Source: Denitrovibrio acetiphilus DSM 12809
GTDB taxonomy: Bacteria > Chrysiogenota > Deferribacteres > Deferribacterales > Geovibrionaceae
DNA: 64,000 nucleotides
Direction: 5' to 3'
Assembly: GCF_000025725.1 (NCBI RefSeq)
Contig: NC_013943.1
Location: forward strand, 1,240,001 to 1,304,000
The stretch's first letter is position 1. The number at the start of each line of letters is the position of its first letter. A model generated the notes under the pieces. That model saw nothing but the letters and a program-made list of their open reading frames with translations. It was not told where the DNA came from and did not search any database. Shown here piece after piece: positions 1 to 8,348 of the stretch. The position numbers and the translations under genes were made by a program.

Positions 1-618
1 AAAGAGCAGGAACCTGTCCTTGATGGTAACTTTGAATCTTGCCAGACATGCAGCTGTGTTCGAAGTCATATTGCTGTGAGTCAGCATTGCACCCTTTGGG
101 TGACCTGTCGTACCTGATGAATATATAAAAACTGCGAGGTCGTCTTTGGTTATTTCTATTTCTGGATTATTTTCATTTATGACTGCTGACGTGTTTACAT
201 TGTCTGAGCTGAAAGATGTTTCAGTGTATGCGATAACAGAGCTAAGGTTTTCGCAAAGAGCCTTTATCCCTGTGGCAACGTTTTCGAAGTTTTGTGATGT
301 CACAAAAAACTTAGCCTGACTGTCGTTAATCATATAGGCGACTTCTTCCTGCTTGAGGAATGTGTTCACCGGGATTGCTATTCCGCCGGATTTTAATATT
401 CCGAAGAATGTAACGAAAAACTCAGGGCTGTTTTCAAGCATAACGGCAACACGGTCACCTTTATTTATCCCTTTTTCTATAAGGATATGCGCCAGCCTGT
501 TAGCACGCTTATTTATATCTCTGTAGGTAAATTTCTCATCATTAAAAAATAAATATTTCTTTCTGCTTTGTCTTTCAGCCTGTCTTTCAAGGCATTTATG
601 AACTAGATCAATATGCAT
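1..618 (-). CDS. AMP-dependent acyl-CoA synthetase/ligase, N-terminal part (cut by window edge)
   Basis: The first 206 codons of an adenylate-forming ligase; the rest lies beyond base 1. These enzymes activate a carboxylic acid as acyl-AMP and pass it to CoA. The fragment has the fold's usual N-terminal half, with phrases such as NKRANRLAHIL and GDRVAVMLENSPEF, and the intact P-loop signature SSGTTGHPKGAM near residue 175. The ATG at 616-618 overlaps the maf stop by 11 bases, so it is the last visible gene of the minus-strand operon. A long-chain or medium-chain acyl-CoA ligase is likely, but substrate cannot be read from this half. Unlike the related gene at 55.7-57.6 kb, its nucleotide loop looks fully functional. 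Confidence 0.85.
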   Translation of the reverse strand, partial: MHIDLVHKCLERQAERQSRKKYLFFNDEKFTYRDINKRANRLAHILIEKGINKGDRVAVMLENSPEFFVTFFGILKSGGIAIPVNTFLKQEEVAYMINDSQAKFFVTSQNFENVATGIKALCENLSSVIAYTETSFSSDNVNTSAVINENNPEIEITKDDLAVFIYSSGTTGHPKGAMLTHSNMTSNTAACLARFKVTIKDRFLLF

Positions 619-1210
619 TCAGTCCTCCGGGACGTACACCAAACTTTATCAGTCTTTCAAAAAGTTCAGCAACCGGGAGCCCTACGACATTGTCGTAACA
701 GCCATCGATCTTTTCCACCATAAGGCTTCCTTTCCCTTGTATGGCGTAGGAACCTGCTTTATCAAAAGGTTCTTCAGATTTGATATACCATCTGATAAAT
801 TCATCAGAGTAATTTTTAAAATATACGTCAGTTGTGCGGTAGAATCTTTCGCACACGGCTGCACGTTTGTTTATTATGGCAACGCCTGTGGTGACCTGAT
901 GTTTCTTATTCCGGAGGAACTGGAGAGCATCCATGATGTCCTGCTCGCCTTTCGGTTTGCCAAATATTCTGTCTTCGCAGGATACTATTGTGTCGGCAGC
1001 TATTATAAAAGCTTCGTCGTAAAGGTTCGACACGTCATAGCCTTTCATTGCGGCATTTTTTATAGTGAGCTCACCAACTGGGATATTGGGGCTCATGTCT
1101 TCTTTTGCTTTGGATGTAACGTATTGGAAGTTAATACCTATTCTTGTCATGAGTTCGCGTCTGCGGGGTGACCCGCTTGCGAGTATTATTTTTTGAAAAT
1201 TTAAGTGCAC
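608..1210 (-). CDS. maf: Maf family nucleoside triphosphate pyrophosphatase
   Basis: Maf proteins hydrolyse non-canonical or pyrimidine NTPs (dTTP/UTP) to monophosphates, a housecleaning role in the cytosol. The 200-residue protein has the family's N-terminal substrate loop ILASGSPRRREL (residues 9-20), the acidic AADTIVSCEDRIFGKPK block near residues 70-86, and the GSYAIQGKGSLMVEKIDG block near 150. Length is normal. It overlaps the upstream Gx-type membrane protein gene by 10 bases and the downstream acyl ligase by 11, so it is translated as part of the same packed operon. No odd features. Confidence 0.93.
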   Translation of the reverse strand: MHLNFQKIILASGSPRRRELMTRIGINFQYVTSKAKEDMSPNIPVGELTIKNAAMKGYDVSNLYDEAFIIAADTIVSCEDRIFGKPKGEQDIMDALQFLRNKKHQVTTGVAIINKRAAVCERFYRTTDVYFKNYSDEFIRWYIKSEEPFDKAGSYAIQGKGSLMVEKIDGCYDNVVGLPVAELFERLIKFGVRPGGLNAY

Positions 1211-1716
1211 TCTTCAACCCCTGGGAAATTCTTTAGAATCTGTATGGTTATATAGCCTGTTACAGCGCCTGTAAGCACTGAAAATAGTGTGAAATACGGT
1301 AATAAGTTATAAATCGCATCAGCTTTGATGTAAAGGTTTTTTACAGCAAAAAACTGTACGGAGATGTGTACAAATGCCCCTACAGCTCCTGTGGACAAAG
1401 GGCTTGTGAATCTACCGGATAAAAATATATAAAGTGCCATAGCTGCTGTGGCACAGAGTGTTGCGGGCATACTTATAGACATTTTAACTAGCAGATTTCC
1501 CGTAAGGAGCGGTACAAGAATGGACTTAGCCAGTGCGACATATATTGCTGCTGGAAAGTCTAATATGTAAAGGCACATCATAATGCCTACATTAGAAAGC
1601 CCCATGCGAACCCCGGGAACAGGTAAAGCCACGAACGTTTCAAACACGCCCAGCGTTACAGTCAGTGCGGCAAATAGCCCTGTTGTTGCCAGACGCTTAC
1701 TCTGAGACTGCGTCAT
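1201..1716 (-). CDS. Gx transporter / HepPP_syn_I family membrane protein (EetB-like)
   Basis: A 171-residue polytopic membrane protein with about five hydrophobic segments. The N-terminal run TGLFAALTVTLGVFETF and PVPGVRMGLSNVGIMMCLYI match the family once called heptaprenyl diphosphate synthase component I, which resembles ECF-transporter substrate-binding subunits. In Listeria the homologue EetB is part of the flavin-based extracellular electron transfer (FLEET) locus. Here it overlaps the NusG-domain-II gene by 20 bases and follows ApbE, the same gene company. Its exact activity is not established in the family; a role in flavin or quinone handling for surface redox chemistry is inference. 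Confidence 0.8.
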   Translation of the reverse strand: MTQSQSKRLATTGLFAALTVTLGVFETFVALPVPGVRMGLSNVGIMMCLYILDFPAAIYVALAKSILVPLLTGNLLVKMSISMPATLCATAAMALYIFLSGRFTSPLSTGAVGAFVHISVQFFAVKNLYIKADAIYNLLPYFTLFSVLTGAVTGYITIQILKNFPGVEECT

Positions 1717-2041
1717 ATACGACCTCTCTGCACTCTATCACAAGAGCATATCTGTTCGGTACACAGACAGCGGTCTGTCCACATTCTTTTGCCCAGCCGG
1801 TATGTACGCATATCTGATTGGAACAGTCACTTTTAAGAAAGCGGGCCCCATCTTTGGTTACCTCAATAATCACATCACCGCCGTGGAGTTCTATCATCTG
1901 GTTTTCTAATTTTATCTGTTTTTTTACGTTATTACTGATCAGAAAGAGTTTCTTTTCACCATTTCCTTTGTTTAGCATCAGCATTAAAGAAAGGGCTATA
2001 AGAGCTGAAATAATCAGAAAGTCTGTTTTAGTTATTTTCAA
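1697..2041 (-). CDS. NusG domain II-containing protein (EetA-like)
   Basis: A 114-residue protein with one N-terminal membrane anchor (about residues 8-24, FLIISALIALSLMLML) followed by a small extracytoplasmic beta domain. The block SDCSNQICVHTGWAKECGQT, then AVCVPNRYALVIE, is the diagnostic NusG-domain-II pattern. The four cysteines could carry disulfides or a metal. In Listeria, EetA has this architecture and works with EetB and ApbE (FmnB). The ATG overlaps the apbE stop by 14 bases and its own end overlaps the EetB-like gene by 20, so the three are co-translated. It is not the transcription factor NusG. Confidence 0.82.
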   Translation of the reverse strand: MKITKTDFLIISALIALSLMLMLNKGNGEKKLFLISNNVKKQIKLENQMIELHGGDVIIEVTKDGARFLKSDCSNQICVHTGWAKECGQTAVCVPNRYALVIECREVVYDAVSE

Positions 2042-2936
2042 ATTTTTCCCACCCGCAGAGTTTTATCTTCTCTTTATCCTTGGTGAAAAGAAGCACAGGA
2101 GTTTTGAGCCTGCTGCATTGAATCTTTATATCCTCAGGGGGCAGCAGAAAGAACACTGTAGCGAGACCATCGGCTGTGACAGTATCATCTGCGATAACGC
2201 TTACACTGGAGTAAAATAGTGGATTTTTACCTGTCGTAGCATCGAATATATGAAAGATCATTGTGCCGTCATCCGCCTGAAAAAAACGTTCATAGTCTCC
2301 GCTGGTTGCAAGAGCCTTATTCCGCAGATTGACTATGGAGAGCATCTCTTCACTTGTTTCAGGGTGTTTTATTGCCACCCGCCATTTTCTGGCTCCCTTT
2401 GAGCCCATAGCGTAGAGGTCGCCTCCCGCATTAATGAGTGCACTGTTGATGTTTTCAGCTTTAAGGCGGCTCACAGCTTTGTCAACAATATAGCCTTTTG
2501 CGTATGCTCCCATATCCACCATGACATTTTGTTTCTTGTCGATGTTGTCCAGAGCTTGATCAAGCTCGTTATCGTCAGGCACTCTGAAAGGTCCTTCGGG
2601 AAAACCGTATAAAATTGATATGGTATGTGCAAAGATATTGAATCTGCCGTCTGTAATGTCAGAAAACTCTGAACCCCTTATGTTCAATTCCTGCATCACC
2701 CCGCTGAAGTTGAAGTTCTGCGTTTTGTTGGCAGTTTCAGTGGCAGATTTGATTGTATTTTCTAATTCCTGCATTTTTGCACGGATATCCTGTGTCTTGT
2801 CGAAGTTTTTTTCAGTCAGAGTTACACTAACAAATGTCCCCATGCTGTAAAACCGTTCCGTTCTGTAAGGATCACTGCATGCTGCAAGTGTTAAAATTAG
2901 AAATGAATAGAGAGTGAGGTGGAGCATTTTGTGCAT
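2028..2936 (-). CDS. apbE: FAD:protein FMN transferase, lipoprotein
   Basis: ApbE attaches FMN from FAD to a threonine of exported or membrane flavoproteins (RnfG/NqrC/FMN-bind type) outside the cytoplasmic membrane. The 302-residue protein begins with a lipoprotein signal ending in LAAC (Cys20). It then shows YSMGTFVSVTL, the DMGAYAKGYIVDKA block near residue 140, the flavin-binding ALINAGGDLYAMG, and the metal-site regions HIFDATTGKNP and DTVTADGLATVFF. The ATG at 2934-2936 has GGAAG six bases upstream and overlaps the AmrS gene by 40 bases. No FMN-acceptor protein lies in this window, so the substrate is encoded elsewhere. Confidence 0.92.
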   Translation of the reverse strand: MHKMLHLTLYSFLILTLAACSDPYRTERFYSMGTFVSVTLTEKNFDKTQDIRAKMQELENTIKSATETANKTQNFNFSGVMQELNIRGSEFSDITDGRFNIFAHTISILYGFPEGPFRVPDDNELDQALDNIDKKQNVMVDMGAYAKGYIVDKAVSRLKAENINSALINAGGDLYAMGSKGARKWRVAIKHPETSEEMLSIVNLRNKALATSGDYERFFQADDGTMIFHIFDATTGKNPLFYSSVSVIADDTVTADGLATVFFLLPPEDIKIQCSRLKTPVLLFTKDKEKIKLCGWEKFENN

Positions 2937-3880
2937 TTGTTATCTTCCGTTAGGCATTGGGTGTAATAGCCGTTGCGCTTTATTATTATTTCCCCGCATT
3001 GGGGGCATTTTGTGTCTGATGTTCCGGGGATGGATGCATTGCCGACATAGACATAGTTCAGGTACTGCATCGCCAGCTTTCGGAAATCCTTAAGCGTTGA
3101 TTCATTAGTTATACTTAAAGAGCTTTTATGCTGAGGGAAATATCTGGATATATGCAGAGGGATGTTTTTATCTATGTCCGCTATGAAGATACACATCTTT
3201 TTAAAGGTTTCGATGTTGTCGTTCAGCCCCGGGATGAGAAGATTAGTAAGCTCGATGTGCGTTCCCGCTTTGGCTGATGTTTCGATGGTGTCTAGAGTAG
3301 TCCGGAGATATCCGCCTTCGTCTTTATAAAATTTCTCTGTGAAGCCTTTGATATCTATGTTCATGGCATCAATAAACGGAAGTAGTTCCTTCAGCGGAGC
3401 GTTGTTTATCTGTCCGTTTGTAACCATAACGTTTGCCTGACCTGCTTCTCTGAATATTTTTGCACAGTCATATATAAATTCATACCAGACGATCGGTTCG
3501 TTATAAGTATATGCAATACCGAAGCTGTTGTTTGCTTTTGACAGTCTTAGGAGTCTTTCTGGGGTGGTGCTCTGACGTGTTGTTTCCTTTGTGCTTATCT
3601 GCCAGTTCTGACAGTGTCTGCATCTCATATTGCAGCCGTTTGTGCCGACAGAAAGTATGTCTTTGCCTGGGTGAAAATGATAAAGAGGTTTCTTTTCCAC
3701 AGGGTCAACTGAAACAGAGCAGGGCTCACCATATGCGGTCTGCTGGAGCATACCGTCTATGTTTCTGCGTATGAGGCAAATGCCTGTTTCCCCTTTTGAT
3801 ATGCGGCACATATGAGGGCACAGTCTGCACGTTACATCACCGCCGCCGGATTGTTCCCAATGCCTAGCGAGCACACCCAT
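2897..3880 (-). CDS. amrS: AmmeMemoRadiSam-type radical SAM enzyme
   Basis: A 327-residue radical SAM protein of the pyruvate-formate-lyase-activase-like AmrS family. The SAM-cluster motif CNMRCRHCQNW lies near residues 83-93, preceded by the family's CRLCPHMCRISKGETGIC cysteine block at 18-35. The C-terminus has a rubredoxin/zinc-ribbon-like set of CxxC pairs (CPQCG, CTKC). The usual partners MEMO and AMMECR1 are not in this window. It sits between the polyprenyl synthase gene (6-base gap) and apbE (40-base overlap). The biochemical reaction of the family was not settled to my knowledge, so no substrate is given. Confidence 0.85.
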   Translation of the reverse strand: MGVLARHWEQSGGGDVTCRLCPHMCRISKGETGICLIRRNIDGMLQQTAYGEPCSVSVDPVEKKPLYHFHPGKDILSVGTNGCNMRCRHCQNWQISTKETTRQSTTPERLLRLSKANNSFGIAYTYNEPIVWYEFIYDCAKIFREAGQANVMVTNGQINNAPLKELLPFIDAMNIDIKGFTEKFYKDEGGYLRTTLDTIETSAKAGTHIELTNLLIPGLNDNIETFKKMCIFIADIDKNIPLHISRYFPQHKSSLSITNESTLKDFRKLAMQYLNYVYVGNASIPGTSDTKCPQCGEIIIKRNGYYTQCLTEDNKCTKCSTSLSIHF

Positions 3881-3886
3881 AGGTTT

Positions 3887-4861
3887 TTACCTGTCTCTTG
3901 CAACCATATAGTCAGCCAGAAAATCGAGTGCATCCCTGTATTTACTTTTTTCAAAGAGGTTCAGGTTTGCTTTGGCTTCCTGAATGTATTTATCAACCAC
4001 AAGCTCGGATTTTGCTTTCACGTCGTAAGTGTTCATAAGATCCAGTATGTAGTTAAGGTTCTCTTCCGAAGACCGTTCGTCAACTATTATATTGCGTACA
4101 CGCTTCTTCTCTTCTTCGGCAGCGTTAGCCAGAAGGGTTATTATAGGAAGTGTTATCTTACCTTCTTTAAGGTCTGTACCGGGCTTTTTCCCTGTTTTTT
4201 CAGGGTCGCCGAGGTAGTCGAGGATGTCATCCGCCATCTGGAAAGCAATCCCCAGCGTCTTGCCGAAGTCTGCCAGTGCCTTTTGTTTTTCCACAGGCAT
4301 TTCACCCAGTATAGCTCCTATTTCGCAGCAAGTGGCGAACATCACGGCTGTTTTAGAATTAATTATTCTGAGATAGTCGTCCATTGTGATTTTGACATCT
4401 GCTGTTTTGATGAGCTGGAATACTTCCCCTTCGCTCATGGTGCGTGCTGCAACAGCCAGAAGCATCTGGGCACGGCTGTCTCCGTCTTTTACAAGGTTCA
4501 TGAAAGCTCTGGAGTAAAGGAAATCACCACAGAGAACGGTAATGTCGTTGCCAAAAACATTATTGGCGCTCTCTTTCCCTCTGCGGTATTTAGCACCGTC
4601 TATAACATCGTCGTGGAGCAGTGTGGCTGTGTGGATATATTCTACAACGCCGGCGAGGTTAATTGTTCTTTCACCGTCATATCCGCACATCAGTGCTGAA
4701 AGGATCATGAATACAGGGCGGAGTCTTTTGCCCCCGCTTTCGAAGATGTATTCGGCAACTTTATTTACCATTTCAACATCTGAATCGAGATTATCTATCA
4801 GGTTTTTTTCTACTGCTTCACGTTCATTTTCGACCAGCTTCATCACGTCATTTATATTCAT
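3887..4861 (-). CDS. Polyprenyl diphosphate synthase (isoprenoid quinone side chain)
   Basis: A trans-prenyltransferase of 324 residues that condenses isopentenyl diphosphate into the long prenyl tail of menaquinone. The first aspartate-rich motif is LLHDDVIDGAKYRRG (about residues 81-95) and the second is QMADDILDYLGD (about 210-221); the C-terminal KEGKITLPII block is also typical. Chain length (hepta- or octaprenyl) cannot be read. It is the first gene of the minus-strand operon leading to AmrS, ApbE and the EetA/EetB-like pair. In FLEET loci the prenyltransferase DmkB occupies a similar position, which makes the association notable. Confidence 0.9.
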   Translation of the reverse strand: MNINDVMKLVENEREAVEKNLIDNLDSDVEMVNKVAEYIFESGGKRLRPVFMILSALMCGYDGERTINLAGVVEYIHTATLLHDDVIDGAKYRRGKESANNVFGNDITVLCGDFLYSRAFMNLVKDGDSRAQMLLAVAARTMSEGEVFQLIKTADVKITMDDYLRIINSKTAVMFATCCEIGAILGEMPVEKQKALADFGKTLGIAFQMADDILDYLGDPEKTGKKPGTDLKEGKITLPIITLLANAAEEEKKRVRNIIVDERSSEENLNYILDLMNTYDVKAKSELVVDKYIQEAKANLNLFEKSKYRDALDFLADYMVARDR

Positions 4862-4989
4862 CCGGTGTCTACTCCAAAAAACTTAAGATTGTTGAATTAT
4901 TAAAACGGGTATATTGTTACTTTAATACGTGTTCAAACACATGTAGAATATACGATATTAAATTCACTGTAAAGCGAAAGGTAACACAT

Positions 4990-5664
4990 TTGAGCTATAG
5001 AGGACTGGAAGACGCACACCTTACATATTATAAACTTCTGGACGGGATGAACATCAAGCAGGGGGGGAAGGTCTGCGACTCTTCATTTAATGATTTTGTT
5101 ACGGCTAAGTATCTGGCAGAGAAAAACCTTTTTGATAAGGTTTATGCTATGACCGTTGATAAGATGATTGTTCAGGACAAAATCGAACCTATGAGATGCG
5201 GTCCTATGATAGCCCAGACGATGCGCAGGGTTCGTGTGGACGCACATATGTGTCTCGGCGGAACTTTTAACTATATACCTGTGCATGACGTAACCCACGC
5301 TTTGCACAGCTCTCTTAATGCCGGCGGCAGTATATATATCGCTGTTTATCCTAATGTTTACGATTCGCAGGGGCGTGATGTTCTTATGATGCTGTCTGAG
5401 CTTGCCCAGCTTCCTGTGAAAGATAAGCTTACAAGGTGGTCTGTAACAGTGACAAACTCAATTACAAATATGTTTACCCGTATTGAAAATGAAGAAGTTA
5501 TCGCAGATTCAAGTATCGGTGAGATAATCTCACTTTTATCCGCAGAACACTACAAACAGCAGCTTTTCCGCAGCAATGTCGAATATGAGAAGTTTTTTCA
5601 GCCTCTCAGTGCTGATCAGAAATATTATATGTCATGGAACGTTTTAAAGGGGATGAGATTATGA
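4990..5664 (+). CDS. Methyltransferase-fold-like protein, degenerate SAM site
   Basis: Not recognised as a named family. The 224-residue soluble protein looks like a class I methyltransferase fold: LLDGMNIKQGGKVCDSSFND (residues 17-36) sits where motif I would be, and HALHSSLNAGGSIYIAVYPN resembles the post-motif-III strand. The glycine-rich DxGxGxG loop is replaced by DSSFND, so SAM binding is doubtful. The start is TTG at 4990 with AAAGG eight bases upstream; no in-frame ATG fits the full conserved region. Its stop overlaps the RidA start as ATGA, so the two are translationally coupled. Function unknown. Confidence 0.7.
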   Translation: MSYRGLEDAHLTYYKLLDGMNIKQGGKVCDSSFNDFVTAKYLAEKNLFDKVYAMTVDKMIVQDKIEPMRCGPMIAQTMRRVRVDAHMCLGGTFNYIPVHDVTHALHSSLNAGGSIYIAVYPNVYDSQGRDVLMMLSELAQLPVKDKLTRWSVTVTNSITNMFTRIENEEVIADSSIGEIISLLSAEHYKQQLFRSNVEYEKFFQPLSADQKYYMSWNVLKGMRL

Positions 5665-6041
5665 ATATACCATTTCACACGACTAATGCACCGGACGCTA
5701 TAGGTCCTTATTCTCAGGCCGTTATGACAACAGGCAATATGCTTTTTGTCTCCGGTCAGATACCGCTTGTGCCTGCAACGATGAAGATTGTTGAAGGAGG
5801 AGTGGAGGAGCAGACTACAAGAGCTCTTACGAATCTTATGTGTATAGTTGAGGACGCAGGGTTTACGAAGCAGAATATAGCGAAAGTGACGATATTTATA
5901 AAAAATATGGACGATTTCGGTGTTATAAATGGTATCTATGCTGACTTTATGGGAGAGCATCGTCCGGCAAGGGCTGTTGTCGAAGTTGCAAGGCTGCCTA
6001 AAGATGTTCTCGTCGAGATCGAGTGTATCGCCTGTAAATGA
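5661..6041 (+). CDS. ridA: RidA family enamine/imine deaminase
   Basis: RidA proteins hydrolyse reactive 2-aminoacrylate-type enamines released by PLP enzymes. The 126-residue product has the family's FHTTNAPDAIGPYSQAV start, LFVSGQIPLVP, and the closing RPARAVVEVARLPKDVLVEIECIA with the substrate-binding arginine and catalytic glutamate. The start at 5661 is preferred to the in-frame ATG at 5634 because AAGGGG lies just upstream, it forms an ATGA overlap with the preceding stop, and the protein then begins where the family begins. A bidirectional terminator follows 110 bases downstream. Confidence 0.92.
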   Translation: MNIPFHTTNAPDAIGPYSQAVMTTGNMLFVSGQIPLVPATMKIVEGGVEEQTTRALTNLMCIVEDAGFTKQNIAKVTIFIKNMDDFGVINGIYADFMGEHRPARAVVEVARLPKDVLVEIECIACK

Positions 6042-6151
6042 TTAATGCATTTTCAATTTGGAAGACTGCTTTCGGATAAACCATCGCAGTGACGTTAAAA
6101 GTTTGGTAAGGCTTAGATGAGCTTATTCATGAAAATGTTATTTTAGAATAA

Positions 6152-6187
6152 AAAATCCCCAACCCTGTTATCAAAATTGGGGATTTT
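6152..6187. terminator. Bidirectional rho-independent terminator
   Basis: An 11-bp perfect stem, AAAATCCCCAA paired with TTGGGGATTTT around a 14-base loop, with A-rich and T-rich flanks on both sides. It sits between the convergent ridA and hflC genes and can end transcription from either side. Confidence 0.85.
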
Positions 6188-6252
6188 ATTGTTCTTCTTT
6201 AAACTTTCGACAAGTCTGGTAAGGGGCTAAAAGTTTTGCGCCCGCTTTTCAG

Positions 6253-7113
6253 CTATTTACCGTCTTCAAGTACTTTGAAGATGTTGTTGTCAGTACTGAG
6301 GAAGAATTGTGTTCCTTCTGTCAGCACATTTTCATAAACACTAAGCGACTTATAAAACTCAAAGAACTGCGGGTCTTTACCATATGCTTTAGAATAGATA
6401 TCTATAACCTTCGCATCGGTATCACCTTTTATCTCCTGAACTTCTTTATAAGCGTTTGCCAGTATGATAGCTTTCTCTTTCTCTGTTGTTGCCTTGATAA
6501 CCTGAGCTTTTTCCTGCCCTTCCGAGCGGTACTGTTTTGCTATACGCTCGCGTTCCGCCTGCATTCTGGCATAGACAGCTTTTTCATTCTGAACCGGCAG
6601 GTCTGCACGTTTGATTCGTACATCGTATATTTCTATGCCGTACTCTTTTGCTTTCAGCTTTGTCAGTGCAGTTACATTGTCCATTATCTTCTGGCGGTTA
6701 TGACTGACAGTTTCGAGCAGAGTGTGTTTTCCCAGCTCGTTTCTCATTTCAGAATAAATTATGTCATCCAGTCTGTTAAATGCTTCACCATAGCTTTTTA
6801 CAGTCAGGTAAAATTTCAGCGGATCAGAGATTTTCCATCGGCAGAAGTTGTCTATCACAAGATTCTTCTTGTCGTTTGTGATTATTTCCGATGGCGAAGC
6901 GTCGTATTCAATGAGTTTTTTAGAGAAGTATACAACCTGGTGTACAAAAGGGATTTTAAACCTGATACCCGGTGTTTTGTACTCTGCTACCGGTTTGCCT
7001 AGTCTGGTAAGGACTGCTGTCTGGTCAACTTGTACAGTGAAGGTTGCCATTTTATAAACAACAAAAAGAGCAATCAGGATAACCGGTACTACTGCTGTTG
7101 CGTATTTTTTCAT
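6253..7113 (-). CDS. hflC: Protease modulator HflC (SPFH/band 7 protein)
   Basis: HflC forms with HflK a large membrane cage around FtsH and tunes its proteolysis. The 286-residue protein has one N-terminal transmembrane anchor (about residues 5-22), then the SPFH domain starting FTVQVDQTAVLTRLGKP, and a long charged helix containing MQAERERIAKQYRSEGQEKA, a hallmark of the family. Its ATG overlaps the hflK stop as ATGA. Length agrees with E. coli HflC. FtsH itself is not in this window. Confidence 0.94.
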   Translation of the reverse strand: MKKYATAVVPVILIALFVVYKMATFTVQVDQTAVLTRLGKPVAEYKTPGIRFKIPFVHQVVYFSKKLIEYDASPSEIITNDKKNLVIDNFCRWKISDPLKFYLTVKSYGEAFNRLDDIIYSEMRNELGKHTLLETVSHNRQKIMDNVTALTKLKAKEYGIEIYDVRIKRADLPVQNEKAVYARMQAERERIAKQYRSEGQEKAQVIKATTEKEKAIILANAYKEVQEIKGDTDAKVIDIYSKAYGKDPQFFEFYKSLSVYENVLTEGTQFFLSTDNNIFKVLEDGK

Positions 7114-8105
7114 TTTGCACCCCCTGACATTGCTTTATCAAGCCCCAGGATAGGCGTGATTTCTTTTATGTTTGAATCGAAAATTTTCTTGTCGCTTTTT
7201 GCGAGAACTTTTTCCATTGTTTCAAGATAGAGCCTTTTCTTGGTGACCGCAGGGGCAGCTCTGTAGCTTTTAAGTACAGATTCAAATCTGTTTGTCTCAC
7301 CCTCTGCTCTTGCAACTTTTTCCTGCTGATAGCCTTCTGCCTGCTGGAGCATAGTTGCTGCTTCTGCTCTTGCTCTTGGTATCACTTCGTTCTGATATGC
7401 CTCTGCTTCGTTAATATATCTGTTTTTGTCCTCGCGGGCGCTGGCAACGTCTTTGAAAGCGTTTACAACTTCCTGCGGGGGTTCAACATCCTGAAGCTGA
7501 ACAGCAGTTATCTGTATTCCAGCCTCATATTTATTAAGTATAGCCTGTATCTCTTTCTGGGTTTCCGTCTGTATTCTGTTTTTCCCAGAGGTCAGGATAT
7601 CATCTATCTTTTCTCTGCCTGCAACCTCTCTGATAGCTGATTCTGTAATGTCGAGTATTGCATCTTCGACATCGTGTACATTGTAAAGATATTTAGTAAT
7701 ATCAGTTATCTTGTATTGTACACTCAGGTTGATGCTTACGATATTTTCGTCACCTGTGAGCATAAGAGATTCCTGAGGCAGTGACTTAGTGCCGCTTCTG
7801 GTGGTGCGGAAACCCACTTCGAGCCTGTGCACCTTTGTAACTTCTGCTTTGTCTACTGAGTCAATGGGGTAGGGTAGGTGGTAGCTAGGTCCTGAGCCTA
7901 CAACTTTCACCACCGTTCCAAACCTCTTCACCACAGCCTGTTCGGATGGCTTTACAATAAAAAATCCGCTTGCAAGCCATGCAACAATAACTACGATGGT
8001 GATCACACTTGCACCCGGTGCATTAAAGTTCATCTTCGGGAGCTTGTCCTTCAGGTCAAACTTATCGTCACCCCAGGGGCTTTGACCGCCGTTTCCGTTA
8101 TTCAT
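7110..8105 (-). CDS. hflK: Protease modulator HflK (SPFH/band 7 protein)
   Basis: Partner of HflC in the FtsH regulatory complex. The 331-residue product starts MNNGNGGQSPWGDD, the glycine-rich lead typical of HflK, then a membrane segment (VITIVVIVAWLASGFFIV) and the SPFH domain from KPSEQAVVKRFG. The coiled C-terminal helix holds NEAEAYQNEVIPRARAEA. The start at 8105 is chosen over the longer reading (8156) because GGAGGA lies six bases upstream and the extra residues are unlike HflK. First gene of a two-gene operon; 243 bases separate it from the divergent fusA2. Confidence 0.93.
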   Translation of the reverse strand: MNNGNGGQSPWGDDKFDLKDKLPKMNFNAPGASVITIVVIVAWLASGFFIVKPSEQAVVKRFGTVVKVVGSGPSYHLPYPIDSVDKAEVTKVHRLEVGFRTTRSGTKSLPQESLMLTGDENIVSINLSVQYKITDITKYLYNVHDVEDAILDITESAIREVAGREKIDDILTSGKNRIQTETQKEIQAILNKYEAGIQITAVQLQDVEPPQEVVNAFKDVASAREDKNRYINEAEAYQNEVIPRARAEAATMLQQAEGYQQEKVARAEGETNRFESVLKSYRAAPAVTKKRLYLETMEKVLAKSDKKIFDSNIKEITPILGLDKAMSGGAK

Positions 8106-8348
8106 CAATTCCTCCGTTAAATATAAATCAGATATGCAGAGCGTTGCGTTTTTCACGTCTGCACATGTTAGATTACTTTAGAAAATAACAGTATTTGGCA
8201 AAAAAGCAAATGTATTCGGCTGATATCAGACATCGGTGATATAAATATGATATCTATGTAATATTTTTTGAACAGTCAGGCTTGAGAGTGTGAAAAGTGG
8301 ATGATATAATTGATAATATTTGAATGTATTGCTCTGGAGGGTGACTAT

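Noticed and set aside
737-1171. 144-codon frame opposite maf
   Set aside because: Antisense shadow of a well-supported gene; no domain match and cysteine/phenylalanine-rich composition.
3812-4699. 295-codon frame opposite the AmrS and polyprenyl synthase genes
   Set aside because: Spans two genuine minus-strand genes, low-complexity hydrophobic composition, no start signal.
6040-6130. Possible fourth copy of the interspersed repeat (ATCGCAGTGACGT and a GAGCTTATTCAT stretch)
   Set aside because: Only a dozen bases match one landmark and the order of the other landmarks is absent; could be a decayed remnant but not supportable.
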